A stretch of DNA of 64,000 nt from Sporodiniella umbellata (GCA_025677835.1 JAIXMR010000088.1:55431-119430), one strand, 5' to 3'. Positions 23,746 through 36,576 are shown, numbered from the stretch's first letter. A program made the numbers and translations. Notes: generated from the sequence alone by a model not told the origin.

Positions 23746-25762
23746 AGTTTACTGTGGGGTTTTTATATATCAATACAAGAACAAAATACAAGAAGAAAAC
23801 GAATGGTGAGAAATTTTAGTTGATTAATGAAAATGAGAAAGAAAAAAAAAAGAGAAAAAAAAAAGGAGATGAAACCAAGCGAGAATGGTCTTTTATATAG
23901 AAAATAAGAAAAAAGAGAAATAGAAAGGAGGGCTCGATACAATGTCCGCTTATGCGAAAACGAGAGAGTGCAAAGTTTAAATAAAAGGAAATCAGACTTC
24001 TATATAAAGCAAGAACACTCTCTTGGGTTATTTACAATACCACTAGTACACTGGACCAATAGTGGATTATATCCGATTTTGCTAGTATTTTTGAGAAACA
24101 CTTGCTAAGACTCTGCTATTATTAAATCATACATAATCGCTGAAGACACGCGCGATATACTAGTATTGTATAAACTATATTTTTATAGGCTAACTTACAT
24201 CCCTGCTTATTTATTGTTTGATCTACACTGGTATCTCCTATTAAAAAAGAAACAACAGAAGGTTGCACTTGTCAATAAAAAGAAAGATAGAGACTCCGAA
24301 TAGAAAAGCTTAGAATTGAGGCCTATAAAGATTGCTATTCAGAAAATAACATGTGAGTCTTCTCCTATTCAAGAATCCTCGGTTGCATGCATAAAAGAAC
24401 CAAAGTCTCATACACTGATAGTAATTCTATGGACTGGAATCGACTCAGAGACATCCGAATAAAGTAACGAATGTGCTTCTCTAAAGAATACTAAAGGGGC
24501 TTCATCGTATATTTTTAAAAGCCAGCACTGGCGTTCAACTGTTATCTTCAGCCCAACAGATTCCTTGAACCAGTCAGTCCGATACTACGAATCTTGACAA
24601 ACCCAGTTTTCGTTTTATCCGATAGATACTCAGAAAACCGGGATGATTTTTAATCTAAAAAATCCAAGGAGCCCTTTATTTTTTTTATAATTTGAGCTGG
24701 CAACTAACTTCAAGAGTATATACATATATACGTCGTGACGATTTAGCCTGGTTTTTTGTAAACCTACTTTTATATTAATTTAGTAAGGTAAGACGCAACA
24801 TCTTTGTATAGAAATTTAAGAAGTAGTAGTATATTTTAGTTTTCAATGCATAAATGCGTATATAGGCATAGTTTTAAAGGTTGTATTGATTCTATTGTAC
24901 TTTATCAGTAGTATAACATATAGAGCTATCGGTTTCAAAAAGCGAGTAATTTTAATTAAGGGCGTATGGAAATCAAAGCCTAGAAAAGATAAAAATAATT
25001 GGATAGGTTATCTTTGATAGTGCAGCTCTGATACAGGACGCATTAATGGGGTCTATTTAAAAATATAGTTTGGTCTTGAATCTAAATCACTATTTTAGTC
25101 TAAAACAACCACTCCAAAGATAGGTTAGATTGCCAGTTTTATTTAAGTCTGACATATATACATATCAAGTTTTCTACGCTATCAGCTATTGACCTTAACC
25201 AGTAAATATACCATGTTTTATAAGTTTGAATTAAAGTGATAAAGAGTCTCAAAAGCAGTTGAGTAAAAAGAGACATAAAATAGACAACGAAAAATGAATG
25301 TTGATGGGCCTGAATTCATATTTCGATTTGGTGGTAAGGTTTTTTCTTTGTCTTCCTTCTTTAATTAATAGACTTTTGGCTTTTTAAAATTAACTTTGGA
25401 AAAATCCAAATAGTCTTTAATAAATATGCTTTGTGTTCCATTCATTTTTTATTTTTATTTTTATTGCTTGTGTTCTTTTACACAAGCGAAAGTGGACTTC
25501 GAAACCTTCCCTTAATGAACCTTCTTATTTTTGTATGCGTAGGGCTATAAGGCTGTTTCACCTTTCGTTTGATATATATGTAGAAAGACAGGGAAAGTTC
25601 TGAATTTTGAAGAGTGCATAGTTTTCTACCTTGTTGCATATCAAAAAAGGAAATTGTAGTACTCGCTTTCGTTTAAATTTGATTAGGACAACTTGCTATA
25701 ATAACTGATTATGTACATCTGGTCGTACTTATTAGAGATATGGCTATTGGCTTAACCTAAAA
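23746..25762. other. 2.0 kb upstream region of PMA1 gene
   Basis: Contains the promoter of the H+-ATPase gene on its left side. The rest is AT-rich with no gene I can support. A short open start at about 25295 (13 codons, then a donor-like GTAAGG) has no matching second exon. Confidence 0.45.
23891..23900 (-). promoter_or_regulatory. TATA box of the H+-ATPase gene
   Basis: CTATATAAAA on the minus strand, about 150 nt before the ATG at 23745. A second TATATAA-like match lies near 24001. Both suit a strongly transcribed gene. Confidence 0.45.
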
Positions 25763-26035
25763 ATGCAAACCGAGTTACGAGGCATTAGAGAGGCGTACAC
25801 AAACGAGCATTGATTTACTAGATTAGCATCCTAGCTCTGATTTTGCTGTATCATGGCCAAGACAAATAGAACCGTACGTCGATATAACGGATGAGCCAGA
25901 GCAGTATAGAATAAAGGAAAATCAGGTTACGCAACAATTAAAGGTAAACAAAAACACCTTGCACACGAGCTAAAATTCCAAGTTCGACTTTTTTTCGTTT
26001 GTTAATAAAAGGTTCTAAAGGCAAAGCCAGTGTAA
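25763..26035 (+). CDS. Probable small gene, 54 residues, function unknown
   Basis: Three short exons (25763-25794, 25835-25943, 26012-26035) with good GT-AG introns of 40 and 68 nt join in consistent phase to a 54-residue protein. The middle exon has a protein-like composition unlike the surrounding A/T-run frames: SWPRQIEPYVDITDEPEQYR followed by IKENQVTQQLK. I do not recognise the family. Support rests on three phase-compatible exons and composition; there is no domain evidence. It could be the 3' part of a longer gene whose upstream exons I cannot place, or a remnant. Confidence 0.4.
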
Positions 26036-28048
26036 ATATGCATATTTGTTTACTTGGCTGTCTATGCATATAAACAAACAATAGGTATACTCAATAGCGT
26101 AGACAAACTAATAGTGGCTAGACGTCAATAAATTCTATAGTTTTATATTATCTAGCCGTGATTTTTTTAACTATTTAAAACAAGCTTTATATTAATGATG
26201 CTTTACAGTCTTTCTAAGTGATGGTTTCATCATACTTTTAATGCAGGAAAATTGATCAAAAGATCAATACCATTAACTCTCAGAAATACATAGTGCTAAT
26301 TTGTTTGTGTGATATCTTGCTTCTTCAACAGAAATTTCCATGAACTTTATTTTCTTATTTGCAAAAGTCCCAATCAAATGTGCAAATGCATAATTCGTGG
26401 TGTTATCCTAACCTTCTGTACTTATCCTTCTATGAAATAGGATGTAATTGATTGGCTATTTCTTTTTCATTTCTTTTTTTTTTTTTTGTTAGGAATTTGG
26501 TAAAAAAAAAATTGATTATTGATTCTTGTTTTTTTTTCTGTAATGATAGGTAAACAAGGACTGACGGATTGCCCCAGTCCCCATATTTTGGATATCTTTA
26601 TATCTTAATTACTTTTGTCTATTTATGAACTAACCTCTTTTTATTTTTTATGGTGATTTATACAATATTCCCTTGTACAGTATTTTTGGGAGAGTGAATC
26701 TTAGGCGGAAACATTAAAGAATCATTGAAAACGAAAATGTTTCTGTGCTTCGAACTGCATCTAGGTGGCTTAATAATTTACCAAATAAAATTTGGTAGAG
26801 TAAACACGCTTTTCAATTACTAAAGTTCTCTCTAAAAATTTCGAACAAAGATTGCAAAGTTGCCATATGTGTTGGATACTTATTAAATAAGTCGTAAGAC
26901 TACAAAAATTAAGTAATGTAAAAACCAACCGAGTCGTAAAAGAAGTCGGAAGTTCCAATAGAAAGCTGCCTCCGAACAAACTTTTCTATAAACTTTTTAA
27001 GTATTTAGCTTTAAATTGTATTGTATTTCAAGGGTATTGTGGTCTCTATTACTTAAAAGGGTGTTTTTTACAAATTTGCCCCTTATAGAAAATCAGTAAT
27101 TGGTGTTTAAGAAAGGTTTGTTAAAAGAAGAATACAGTTCGTGACTAATGCTTTGTGTCCAAGTCGTTTTAAGTCAATTGATTATTTGTCTAAACTTTTT
27201 TACTCCTGAGTATTGGAAAGCCGAGGTTGATTTGTATTGAAATACGCTATTCAAATGAGGTATTGTTACTTACTTACTCTCTTCTCCGCTCCTTTTTAAA
27301 AGAGCTAAAAAAAAAAGCCTTTACATCGATGTATCCTCTAATACGGTTTTAATAATATTTCATTAAATCCCGTTTTTTAAACTGAGCAGCTCTTAAATCA
27401 ATTTTCTTGAGGTGGTCAGAAGCATTATTTAAACTCGAAATAACACAAGGGTTCTCAGTGTGAAGCTTAATAGCTACACATTGCGTTAAAGTTTATCTCG
27501 CGCTTCTTTTCTCAGTAGTAGCTTAGAATATAGCAATAGTATAAGGTTGGTGCTTTAACCTCAAAATAAAGAGCAAAAATCGTGTATGTAGTAAAACCAA
27601 TTCTGAAGCCTTCAAATGAGGTAAACCGAAAGCTGCCATTAGTTGTTAGATGCATACAAAAAGAAATCAAATGCTCTGACAAAAGTTAGTTACGTTGAAA
27701 ATTTTTTTCAGAAGGCTTCAATAAACCTTTCTATTTAAGAAATCTTTGAAAAAGGAATGTGATCAGTGACTAGTATTAGCCAACTAGACTGCTCCAGTGG
27801 AATTTTATTCAAACATGCGCCATTCTAAAAGGCTTTCTTGAGTCTTTGTAGTTTTGACCATCTTTTTAATTAGTGGTTCGTTTTTTGTTTTTATCTCCAC
27901 ACTCAAAAAAACAAAAACCAAAAAAAAAAAAAGCTCCATTGAAATTTCTTCAGTGCTGTGACTCTAAATTAACGTCATTTCTTTGCGTATTTTTTTTTAT
28001 TATTATTTTGTTTCTTTTTACAGTTTCTCCCTTTCCCCCTTTTTGATC
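26036..28048. other. 2.0 kb gene-poor interval
   Basis: No supported gene. A/T homopolymers are dense near 26470-26540 and 27900-28020. The last 150 bp before 28049 is pyrimidine-rich and is the likely core promoter and leader of the RING-protein gene. Confidence 0.45.
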
Positions 28049-30107
28049 ATGACTGAAGAATCAAAGAATGATATTCCGACATCAGAAAACAGCGATGAGC
28101 AACAGTAAGAAAGATTTGTAGTGTTTCCGGTTGTGTTTAACCGTTCTTGACAGGCCATCCTTCAATGGACCTCCTAGTTTTGATCCGTCTAGAATGGTCA
28201 ACCCATATCAAAGAATGCAGCAAATGTGGTTCATGCAGCAGCTTCAAAGGCAGCAAATGCAGAGGCAAATGGCGGCAGCAGCAGCAGCTTCCCCGCAACT
28301 AAGTATTCCCCCAGAATCGCAAAAACCGCATACGGGCTATGTGTGTTTTAAATGCGGCCAACCGGGTCATTGGATATACTATTGCCCAAATGTTCCTAAA
28401 GGACAATTTGTACAAAGATCTTCAAACAAGTAAAAAAAAAACAGAAAAAAAGACAACTCTATGTATTAATAGGTGTTTTCAATAGACAAGAAGAAGAGCA
28501 AAAACCTGCTGAATTGACCTGTATGATTTGTAGCAAGTTGATGACAGACGCGGTAGTTATATCCTGCTGCGGAAAATCGTTTTGCAAAGAATGTACGTAT
28601 TATGTGTTTAACTTTAGTTTATTTTGTATATTTTTTATTGTGCATAAAGTTTCTTGTTATATAAAAGAAGAAAAGTTTTTTTTCATGTTTACTTTGAACA
28701 ATAAACTAAAGACAGACGTTCAAAAAATAAAAAAAAACAAAATACCAAAAAAAAAAAAAAAAAAACAACACTTTTGATGTTATTTATACCTCTCTTCTTA
28801 GGTATCAAACCTACATTGGAAAAAGGCGCAAACTGCCCTCATTGTAGTCAAGAAAACGTTTCAGTTGACCAATTGATCCCAAATAAGACACTAGTAAGGG
28901 CGATTGAAGTATACGTAGAAGAGCAAGAGGAGCTGAAAAAGAATCAGCCAGAGCCTATGGAACAGGAACAACGGCCAGAGGGAGCTTTAGATGGAGGAGA
29001 GGTAAGATTTAGAGAAGAAAATGCATCAAAAACCCAACCATTAAGGACAATATGCAGTCTAAACCAGAGACAACTATACAAGTATTCGAATCAGACGAAC
29101 GGCCTAACAGAAAACACAACTTTATGGAAAATAATAACAGCATGATGTTTAACATGAACTGGATGCCCAGACCCCCTTTTGCCGGATTTCCCCCATTTCC
29201 CAATGCAGACTGGATGAACAAGGAAGGCGGAGAGAATCAAAGCTTTATGAATTTTCCGAACAATTTCAATAATGAAGACTTTAACCCAATGCCTTTTCAG
29301 GAAATGTTTGCATACAACGCTTTCGGACGCGGCGGATACAGAGGTCGTGGTGGATACAGAGGTCGTGGTGGTATGAGAGGTCGTGGGGACTACCATCATC
29401 ATTACCATGACTCAAAAGACGACCGCGGACGCAGCCCTCGACGTGATGCTTCTCGCGATGAAAGCCGAAGACGCGGATACGATGATAGACGCGATGACAA
29501 ACACGATAGACGTGATGACAAACGTGATGACAAACGTGATGAAAAGCGTGATGATAAGCGCGAAGAAAGCAATAGACGGTATGAAGATGAAAGGCGTGAC
29601 GACAAGAGTGAAAAGAGGGAAGAAAGAAAAGAGGGAAGCCATAGGCGAGACGATAGAAGGGATGATAGAAGGGATGATAGACGAGATGACAGAAGAGACG
29701 ATAGAAGGGATGATAAGAGGGAAGACAAAAGAGACGACAAAAGAGACGACAAAAGAGATGACAGAAGAGATGACAGAAGAGATGACAGAAGAGACGACAG
29801 AAGAGACGACAGAAGAGACGACAGAAGAGATGAAAGACGTAGTACCACACGACGTGACGATAGGAAGGATGATAGAAAAGAAAGCCGTCATGACAGGTAC
29901 AGTAGCGATCGATATAGAGATGAAGGGAAAAGCCGCCATCGCGACGATAAATATTCTTCAAGAAGAAGAAGCAAGTCACCACGTTCTTCTTCCCGCCATC
30001 CTTCGTCTTCACGACAGAGAAGCTCTTCTAGACACCATTCATCAAAGTCAAGATATAGAAGTCGTGAAAAAGACAAGTCAAGAGATCGAAGTCATAGAAG
30101 AAGATAA
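28049..30107 (+). CDS. RBBP6/Mpe1-like RING and zinc-knuckle protein without DWNN domain
   Basis: RBBP6/Mpe1 proteins are subunits of the pre-mRNA 3'-end cleavage and polyadenylation machinery with ubiquitin-ligase features. Five exons (28049-28104, 28154-28429, 28486-28592, 28802-29001, 29058-30107) give 562 residues. In order: a Met/Gln/Ala-rich segment, a CCHC zinc knuckle (VCFKCGQPGHWIYYCPN), a U-box/RING-like domain (LTCMICSKLMTDAVVISCC, then GANCPHCSQENVS), an RGG-type segment (GYRGRGGYRGRGGMRGRG), a long Arg-Asp repeat (about residues 370-470) and a terminal Ser-Arg tail. Order and spacing match RBBP6, but the ubiquitin-like DWNN domain that should come first is absent: the protein starts MTEESKND and reaches the knuckle within about 95 residues. 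Large antisense open frames over the repeat are by-products of its codon bias. Confidence 0.85.
29640..29860 (+). repeat. Tandem Arg-Asp codon repeat inside the RBBP6-like gene
   Basis: Degenerate 12-nt units encoding RRDD/KRDD are repeated about 18 times. Synonymous codons vary (CGTGAT, AGAGAC, AAAGAC), so part of the array is old while the 3' part (29745-29830) is nearly uniform and looks recently expanded. Confidence 0.85.
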
Positions 30108-30175
30108 GCTGCTTGTATGTATGTTTTTATTTAATAAATGCAAAGTACAATTTTAAAATACACATCGCTCTTGGC

Positions 30176-32525
30176 TTATAGTTCTGAATACTTCTTGTGT
30201 AAATCGAATGTGCCATCATCAGTGCTAGCATATATTACAAAACACTTATCGTTTGGCTTATGATCGAGTAGATAGTTTCCAGCCTTTAATTTTCTAAAAC
30301 AAAGAAAAAATCGTTAGATTAGAAACATGAGTTTGCACTTTGAACTAACCGATGTAAACTGAAAATAGTCTGTCTAAGCATTTCGCTTTCATAATTTGGT
30401 ACCCAATCGCCCATAATATCAACCATTTGCTTTTTTTTTATGCTAGTTAGACTATTATTGGCCACATCAACTTTCCCTTCAATAACTATTGAGTGACCTC
30501 CAATATATGATCTCAACCAGTTTGTAACACGCTCAGATGCTGTTGTAACTTCTTGTTTGTCGTCGGTTTTGTACTCAAGTTTTGATATGAGATTAGCCCT
30601 TTTTTCAGTCTATATTTACATACATCAATATATTTATAGGGTGCCCATTGACTTACATTTGTTATTTCACTATCAAATTGATACTGGATTAGTAGGCTGA
30701 GACCTCCAAACACCCAATGTGTATACTGAAGATTCTCATCATCGTGGTAGTTCCAGTCGTTGTTATGCTCACACTTAATAGGATTGGATGAGACGGGGTG
30801 TCTGTTTGCCCAATCTAGGCATATACTTTTAAAGGCAGCATCATACACAATTTTATTTTTATCCATAGCAGATAATCTTTCTTTTGGCAAAGGCCTCTCA
30901 AAGTATAGCACTTTTCCTAAAGAAAATGAAGGATACAAGTAGATTAAAAAGCTATTCATTTTCAAAAGCAGTACCTACTGGATCCGTCTTGTTCCACTAT
31001 CAATGGTATACATCCACCTACTGTAAAATCGCTTTGCATTTCTGCTAGTTTAATCAAGCAGTTAGTAGAAATCACAATGTCTATTTTTGTTTTCCCAATC
31101 AGATCTTGAACCAGCTTATCACTACTCAAGTCCGGTGTCATTTTTGATTTGTAATACAAATCGTCGTTACTTCCAGAGACAAAGTAGTTTTTCAGAAGGT
31201 CAAACTTTTTAGGTACTGAGAATGCTTCTGGATCGTACTGACCGATTTGGCCCTACATAAAAAGCAAGTTTAAGGTTTTCTATTTTGTTAAAGAAAAAAA
31301 AGCTATACACCTACTGTTTTGACTAAGATTTGCTTAAACGTTAAAATAGCCTTTTCTTCGCTTTCAGTAACTTGTATTTTCAGTTGATCATGATATTTAT
31401 AAAATCTCTACAAAGAATATAGTACAATGGTAAGTTTTTCTCAAGAAGCAAACTATAATTGACTTATACGGGATAATTAAGCGCCTTTTTTATCTCCAAA
31501 GAATGCTGCTCTTTTGCCATTCTGTCAATATCTGTATTCAATGGGATGTAAACATTTGAATCTTTGACTACTGTTTGATTTTCTTCTGTGTTATCTGAAG
31601 CTCCAATAGCTTCCTGTGCTGCAACTAAATCGGGCTGTATCTCTCTAACTGCTGCTGATAAAGACTCATCTAAACTTTCCTGGGATTCCAGAAGCTCTTT
31701 TTTCGCTCTGCTTAAAGGCCTTAGCAGCTCTATTTGAGTTGGCGTATAGCCAATTAAAAGAAGCCGGTTCTCGTCTTCATTTTCTACCACAAACCCATCT
31801 TCTAAATGCTCTTCATAAGTTTTGTATGGTTCCAAATAAAGTTCATCTTTCTCGGAATCCGAAGACCTTATTGACTGATCATCTTCTGTTGAATTTTCTA
31901 CGCTGGTTGTTGTGCTTTCATCTGCAGTGTCATCTTTTTCGTACTCGACTGTTTCTACTGATTTAGATTCAACAACGACATTTTTTTCGACGACGTCCAT
32001 TTTTTCTTCTGTAGTGTTAATTTCTTCAAAAGGTTCTTCTTTTTTAGCACTATACATTTCCTCGGTATTATCTACTTCTTCAAAAACTTCTGTAGTTTCC
32101 TCGTGGTTTTTTTCGACTAGACTTTTATCCAAATTGTCTTTGTTGGTGTAGTTAGTAATAGTTTCTACCTCAAGAGTGCTCTCCTCGTTACCAGTTTGGC
32201 TATCTGTTGAGCACTTTTCTTTTTTGTGCGACATGTTTTTCTCTTCACTTGTCATATGGCTTGTTACTTTGTTTTCTGAAAGCCCATTTTCAACTATTTG
32301 AATGCTGAACTCCTTGCAAGTAGTGTTCTTATCTTGATTCAGATCTTCTTCAATGCCAATGTCGCTCGCAAGGTCTTCAGCTGGAACTTTAAGATCAATG
32401 GTTGGAAGTAAACTAGGTGAATCTTTGATGCTTTCAATCGTTTTAGCCTCAATCTTTGCGGATTTACTACAAGTGTTTTCCTCCTCCTCTAAATCTTGAG
32501 ATCGCTTTTGGGGGATGTCTGCCAT
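30176..32525 (-). CDS. ICE2/NARG2-like protein (little elongation complex type), tentative
   Basis: Six exons (32525-31470, 31407-31315, 31252-30979, 30916-30657, 30609-30350, 30293-30176) join in frame to about 686 residues. The first 280 residues are very acidic and low in complexity. The C-terminal 330 residues look folded: VSTNCLIKLAEMQSDF is close to the sequence IVISTNCLIKLAEM, then GGCIPLIVEQDG, KVLYFERPLPKE, DAAFKSICLDWANRHP and HWVFGGLSLLIQYQF. This layout resembles the NARG2 C-terminal domain of ICE2, a partner of ELL-type elongation factors acting in snRNA transcription, and the fission-yeast Ebp1. The match is from memory of the domain and is tentative. The gene converges with the RBBP6-like gene, only 68 bp apart. 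Confidence 0.5.
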
Positions 32526-33794
32526 TTGTTTTTTTTTTTTTTTTTTTTGAAAAAAAAAAGAGTAAAGAAAATAAGGACTTGGGTTTTTTTTTTGAAAAAA
32601 ATAAAGTCAAATACTTCCTACTTTATTGCATACTTTGGGTTCTTAGCAAAACATACTTCCCTGCAGACAAAACAGTTTTCTTTATCCTATAAATAGCTAC
32701 GACTTGAGTTTTAAGATATGGATCTGCTAATATCTAATATTTCGCAGATAATGTACCTGGGTTACTCTAAAACGTTAACCATAACCTCGGTTTTCAGTAC
32801 ACGGCCAAAGCTCAACCATTCTATTAGAGCCTATTAGTCTATACATAAAAAAAAAGTGGTATTCACTTCTATTTTATCAACTACTTAAATCATATATTTC
32901 AAGGGCTGGTCTCTACAGCAAACGGTTGATATACATACTGGTAGGCTTTAAAAATAATACAGGGAATCTACGACTTAGTTTAGAGAAGATCGATTTTGAA
33001 GTAACTCAATAGCTCTTTTTATGGACATACAAAACTGGTTTTTTTTTTCTTCTACTATCCCATGCGTCTTAAAAACGAAAATTATGCCAATATAAATACC
33101 TTTGTCTTTTTTTCTTGGAGAAATCAGCATTTGTAGCGTCAAACTCTAGAGACAGTCGAAAATTTGTGAGTACAACGAGTCATTATGAGTTTATAGGGGT
33201 TATAGGTGTAACCGAATTAAAGTTGTATCTGACATTTGGGTAATCGCTATTATGCTGATTGAATCAACCGGCGTTTGAAGATGTTGGAAAAGACCCCCCA
33301 GGTACAGAATATTCTCAGTGGCAGCTGATAGTTACAGCTCGCTTTGTGAAGTGATAGATAGTAAGCGGTGCCTTTTTTTTTTTTAGCTAAAGGTAGTGCA
33401 AAGCGTTAAATTAGCTCCATTCTCGTAAAGATATAAGCGTAGCTACTTCACAAGATTAAATCGCTATACTTATTCTACAATACGACTCCTGTAAAAGGTG
33501 ATTTTATCGGTTTCATACTTTTAAGACACAATCAGGTCTCTTAAACACTGCTTTTTGACATTCCACACTTTTTTTTATTCATTCAGAAGGAGACAAGATG
33601 CATAATCTAATTGTATTGACAGGCTTATTGATTCATCTGGAAAAATAAAAAACGCTACCTTATCGCAAGTAGTTATACCTTGGCGGTACAATGCAAAGAT
33701 CCTTTTTTAATATAAAAGATAAAAGCAGTCAAAAATATCATCAAAAAACACAAAAAGAAATAAAATACCATTTGGGGCTTTAAAAACAGGATGT

Positions 33795-33825
<31 letters not shown>

Positions 33826-34014
33826 GCGCGCAAACGCACATAACAATTATAAACCCGCAGCTAGGACCGTGAGAAATGTATGTTACATCATGTACTGAAA
33901 TTTTGGGGCGCCAGAGTCATTAGAACTGCGTTTCAATAATTGTTTTACTGATAAAGATTTTTGATACTTTTTCTTCATCTAGACATTCTTTTTCAAGAAG
34001 CTAGGCCACTAAAG
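32526..34014. other. 1.5 kb intergenic region with long A runs
   Basis: Divergent interval between the ICE2-like gene and the conserved gene at 34.0 kb. It contains a T run and A runs just before the ICE2-like start, and a 28-base A run at about 33798-33825. No gene seen. Confidence 0.5.
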
Positions 34015-34875
34015 ATGTCAGAGATAGACTTATCTGTACCAAAAACCCCTTTACTATATTCCAAAGATAAACTGCTCAAGCTGTATGGTGTGGACGTTAT
34101 TGCTGCTGTGTCTTCTTCTACAATGGTGGCACCCTTTATTGCCATCGTTGACAGGTTATTATCTAGTTGTGTATGTGTTTGTAGCAACTAAATATGATTT
34201 TTTAGATCAATAATAGAGAATTTAAATGGAAAAAGACAGTTGAAAGAAGGAATCAAATACGGTTTTAAAAGCTTTGTAACAAAACCTTTCAACTTTGCCA
34301 CCTCCCCTCAATTTCGGCTGGTACTTGGTGTTTATTTCTCAACCTATATTACCGCCAACATTGTAGATACCACTTGTGAGCAATACTCTGTTGATCCGTC
34401 GCAAAAGTCCTTCTATAAGTTTCTTAGTACTTCTGTAGTAAACATAATGTTGAGCGTTTATAAAGATCGCACTTTTACCCAGTTGTTTGGCAACGCTAGC
34501 AAGCAAACACGACTACCCAAGCTAAGCTATGTCTTGTTCGCTACTCGTGATGCAATGACTATCGCTGCAAGCTTCAATGCGCCTATTTGGATTGCAGAAA
34601 AACTTCAGCAGAAATCAATTATCAACGATCCAAAGACAGCGAATGTAACATCACAGCTTGTAAGCCCTGCTGCTATTCAGTTTATAAGCACACCTGCCCA
34701 TTTGTTTGCCCTAGATTTATTCAATCGACCTCAGGCTACACCTAGCATGCGATTTAGTATAATTCGAAAGGAGTACTTTAAGAGTGCGCTGGCTAGAATC
34801 GGTCGAATTGGCCCTGCTTTTGGTATAGGAGGTGTTGGCAACACATATGTACGAAGTTATAGAGAAAAAGTTTGA
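34015..34875 (+). CDS. Conserved fungal membrane-associated protein of unknown function
   Basis: Two exons (34015-34154, 34206-34875) give 269 residues. The protein has several moderately hydrophobic helices, for example DVIAAVSSSTMVAPFIAIVD, LGVYFSTYITANIVDTT and SYVLFATRDAMTIAASF, and ends with a Gly-rich segment IGPAFGIGGVGNTYVR. From memory, similar proteins of this length occur widely in fungi without a named function, and some are reported as mitochondrial. Organisation into repeated helix pairs suggests an inner-membrane protein, but it lacks the carrier-family PX[DE]XX[KR] signature. The start ATG was taken at the first residue of the region that looks conserved; an in-frame upstream extension is AT-rich and less likely. 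Confidence 0.7.
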
Positions 34876-35330
34876 TGCGGCCTTCTGCCCCCATCTCATT
34901 TAGTGTATAAAAAATATTCAGTCAATCCGTAAAGTATTATTTTCTTTGTATTTTCTCTACTGCCGAAGACATTTTTTTTTTTCCCACATTTTGAAAACAG
35001 TGAGGATTTTGGGGAAAAGCTGATATTCTACATGGGTTTTTAGTAGCTAGGATTCTACCTATGGGCATATTTTACATATTATATGACATGCTTCCCATAG
35101 GGCACTGTCTTTATTGATCCAATAGCAATATTTTAAGGTGAGATACTGAAACACAACACCGCTTAATCTTCTCTTTTGCCCCTGTTTTTCTTCCCTCCAG
35201 GAACTATACCTAGCTCTACTAATATCACTATGCAGTACTGTATTAGCGAGAACTTGGCTCGAAAAAGTACATTTTTGTTCAGAAATCAACGAAAGAAAGA
35301 CATTATGCTTTATTTCTAATCAAGGTATTT

Positions 35331-36576
35331 CTATCTTCTCCTACTACCATCAGAGCTGTCCTGCTTTTTTTCGTCATAATAGTCATAATGTTTCTTGTAC
35401 TTGCTACTTTTCCTTTCACTGCGCTCGTCGTCGTATCTATCACTTCGCCTATCATCGTATTTTCTTTTATCATGATATTTGCTTCTCTTTTCATCATAAT
35501 CGTCGTACTTTTTTCTATCGCCATAATCATCATACTTTTTTTTTTCATAATAATCATCGCTGTTTCTGTGTCTATTACTTTTTTTGTCGTGGTATTCATC
35601 GTCGTGTGATCTTTTTGAAATTTTTTTGAACAGGCTTGTATCTTTGTATTGATATGCTTCTCTTCTGTGTTTATATTTTGCTTTCGCATCTTTCTCTAAA
35701 TCTTCTGGTTTTGCTCCCAGCCCAAGAAGAGCTTCTCTTTGCTTTGCCGGTGCTGGCGCAGGCAGCCTATAAACAAACAGCATTATTGTTTTAAGATCAA
35801 CCCTATTTGTACTCTCTTACGGCGCATTCTTTCTATTTTTTCCAATTCCTTCACCTTCACTCCATCCCATTCCACGTAAGAGCGCTGGGCCAAATTCGTC
35901 TACTGGCATGTCCTCATAGTCTTCCACAGTTGTTTCATCGGGCCGGGCTTCCACATCGTCTCTAAATGATAGGGTTTCGTTGGCGGGTATTACTCTCACT
36001 GGTCCTTGTTCGCTTTCGTCAGTCTCTCCTCTTGATTCTACCTCTTTTTAATGCCAGATTTCAAAATTACAATATCGCTTGTTACCTCTAATGAGTGCTT
36101 CTATCGCACTTTCTTCTAAAGTTTTTTTGATTTCTTGTTCAACTACCACTTCTTCTTTTTGTACAACGGTTTCTGTAAATACAGGCATAGCCTCTGCTTT
36201 TTTTGCCTGAATTTGCAAACCAAATGAAGTGGTTGTCTGCTCTAATATCTCGGTTTTTGTTTCTGTAACTGTAGGCTGTGTCCGTGTGGGTACATATAAG
36301 TCTCGTTTACGCTTAGCAGTAGCGCGCCAGTCAGCATTTGCTAGAGGTGCAATGCTTTTTGCGACAGCTCTCTCTTTCGGTTTAGCCCTACCAATTATAA
36401 AGTAAGCACGATTGTGACGTCAGTTTTCTTTACTCTTTCACTTGTTTGTCTTCAAGACCAACAACAAGCTCATCCGCTGTATTTTCATCCAAGTCATCAT
36501 CATTTCCAAATACAGTAGCTTTTTTTTCAAATCGGGGCCTGGCTACTTTTGATTGAAGTGGTAATCTGGCAGACAT
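35331..36576 (-). CDS. SPP2: Spp2/GPKOW-type G-patch splicing factor
   Basis: Spp2 activates the helicase Prp2 through its G-patch during spliceosome remodelling. Four exons join in frame, from MSARLPLQSK at 36576 to the stop at 35331, with introns near 36389-36433, 36046-36086 and 35768-35820. Visible parts are a short N-terminal basic segment, a Glu/Val-rich middle, then the G-patch YEDMPVDEFGPALLRGMGWS followed by EGEGIGKNRK, then LLGLGAKPEDLEK, which is the classic Spp2/GPKOW follow-on. The C-terminus is a long Asp/Tyr/Lys/Arg repeat (KKYDDYGDRKKYDDYDEKRS) resembling RS-like tails. No KOW domains are present, so it is nearer Spp2 than metazoan GPKOW. An in-frame ATG 12 codons upstream exists but adds a hydrophobic stretch; the downstream ATG is preferred. 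Confidence 0.88.

Noticed and set aside
25294..25345. Short start-like exon with donor GTAAGG
   Set aside because: Thirteen codons with no compatible second exon.
29281..30156. Long open frames on both strands and in other frames over the Arg-Asp repeat
   Set aside because: They arise from the 12-nt repeat, which lacks stops in all frames; only the frame continuing the zinc-knuckle/RING protein is supported.
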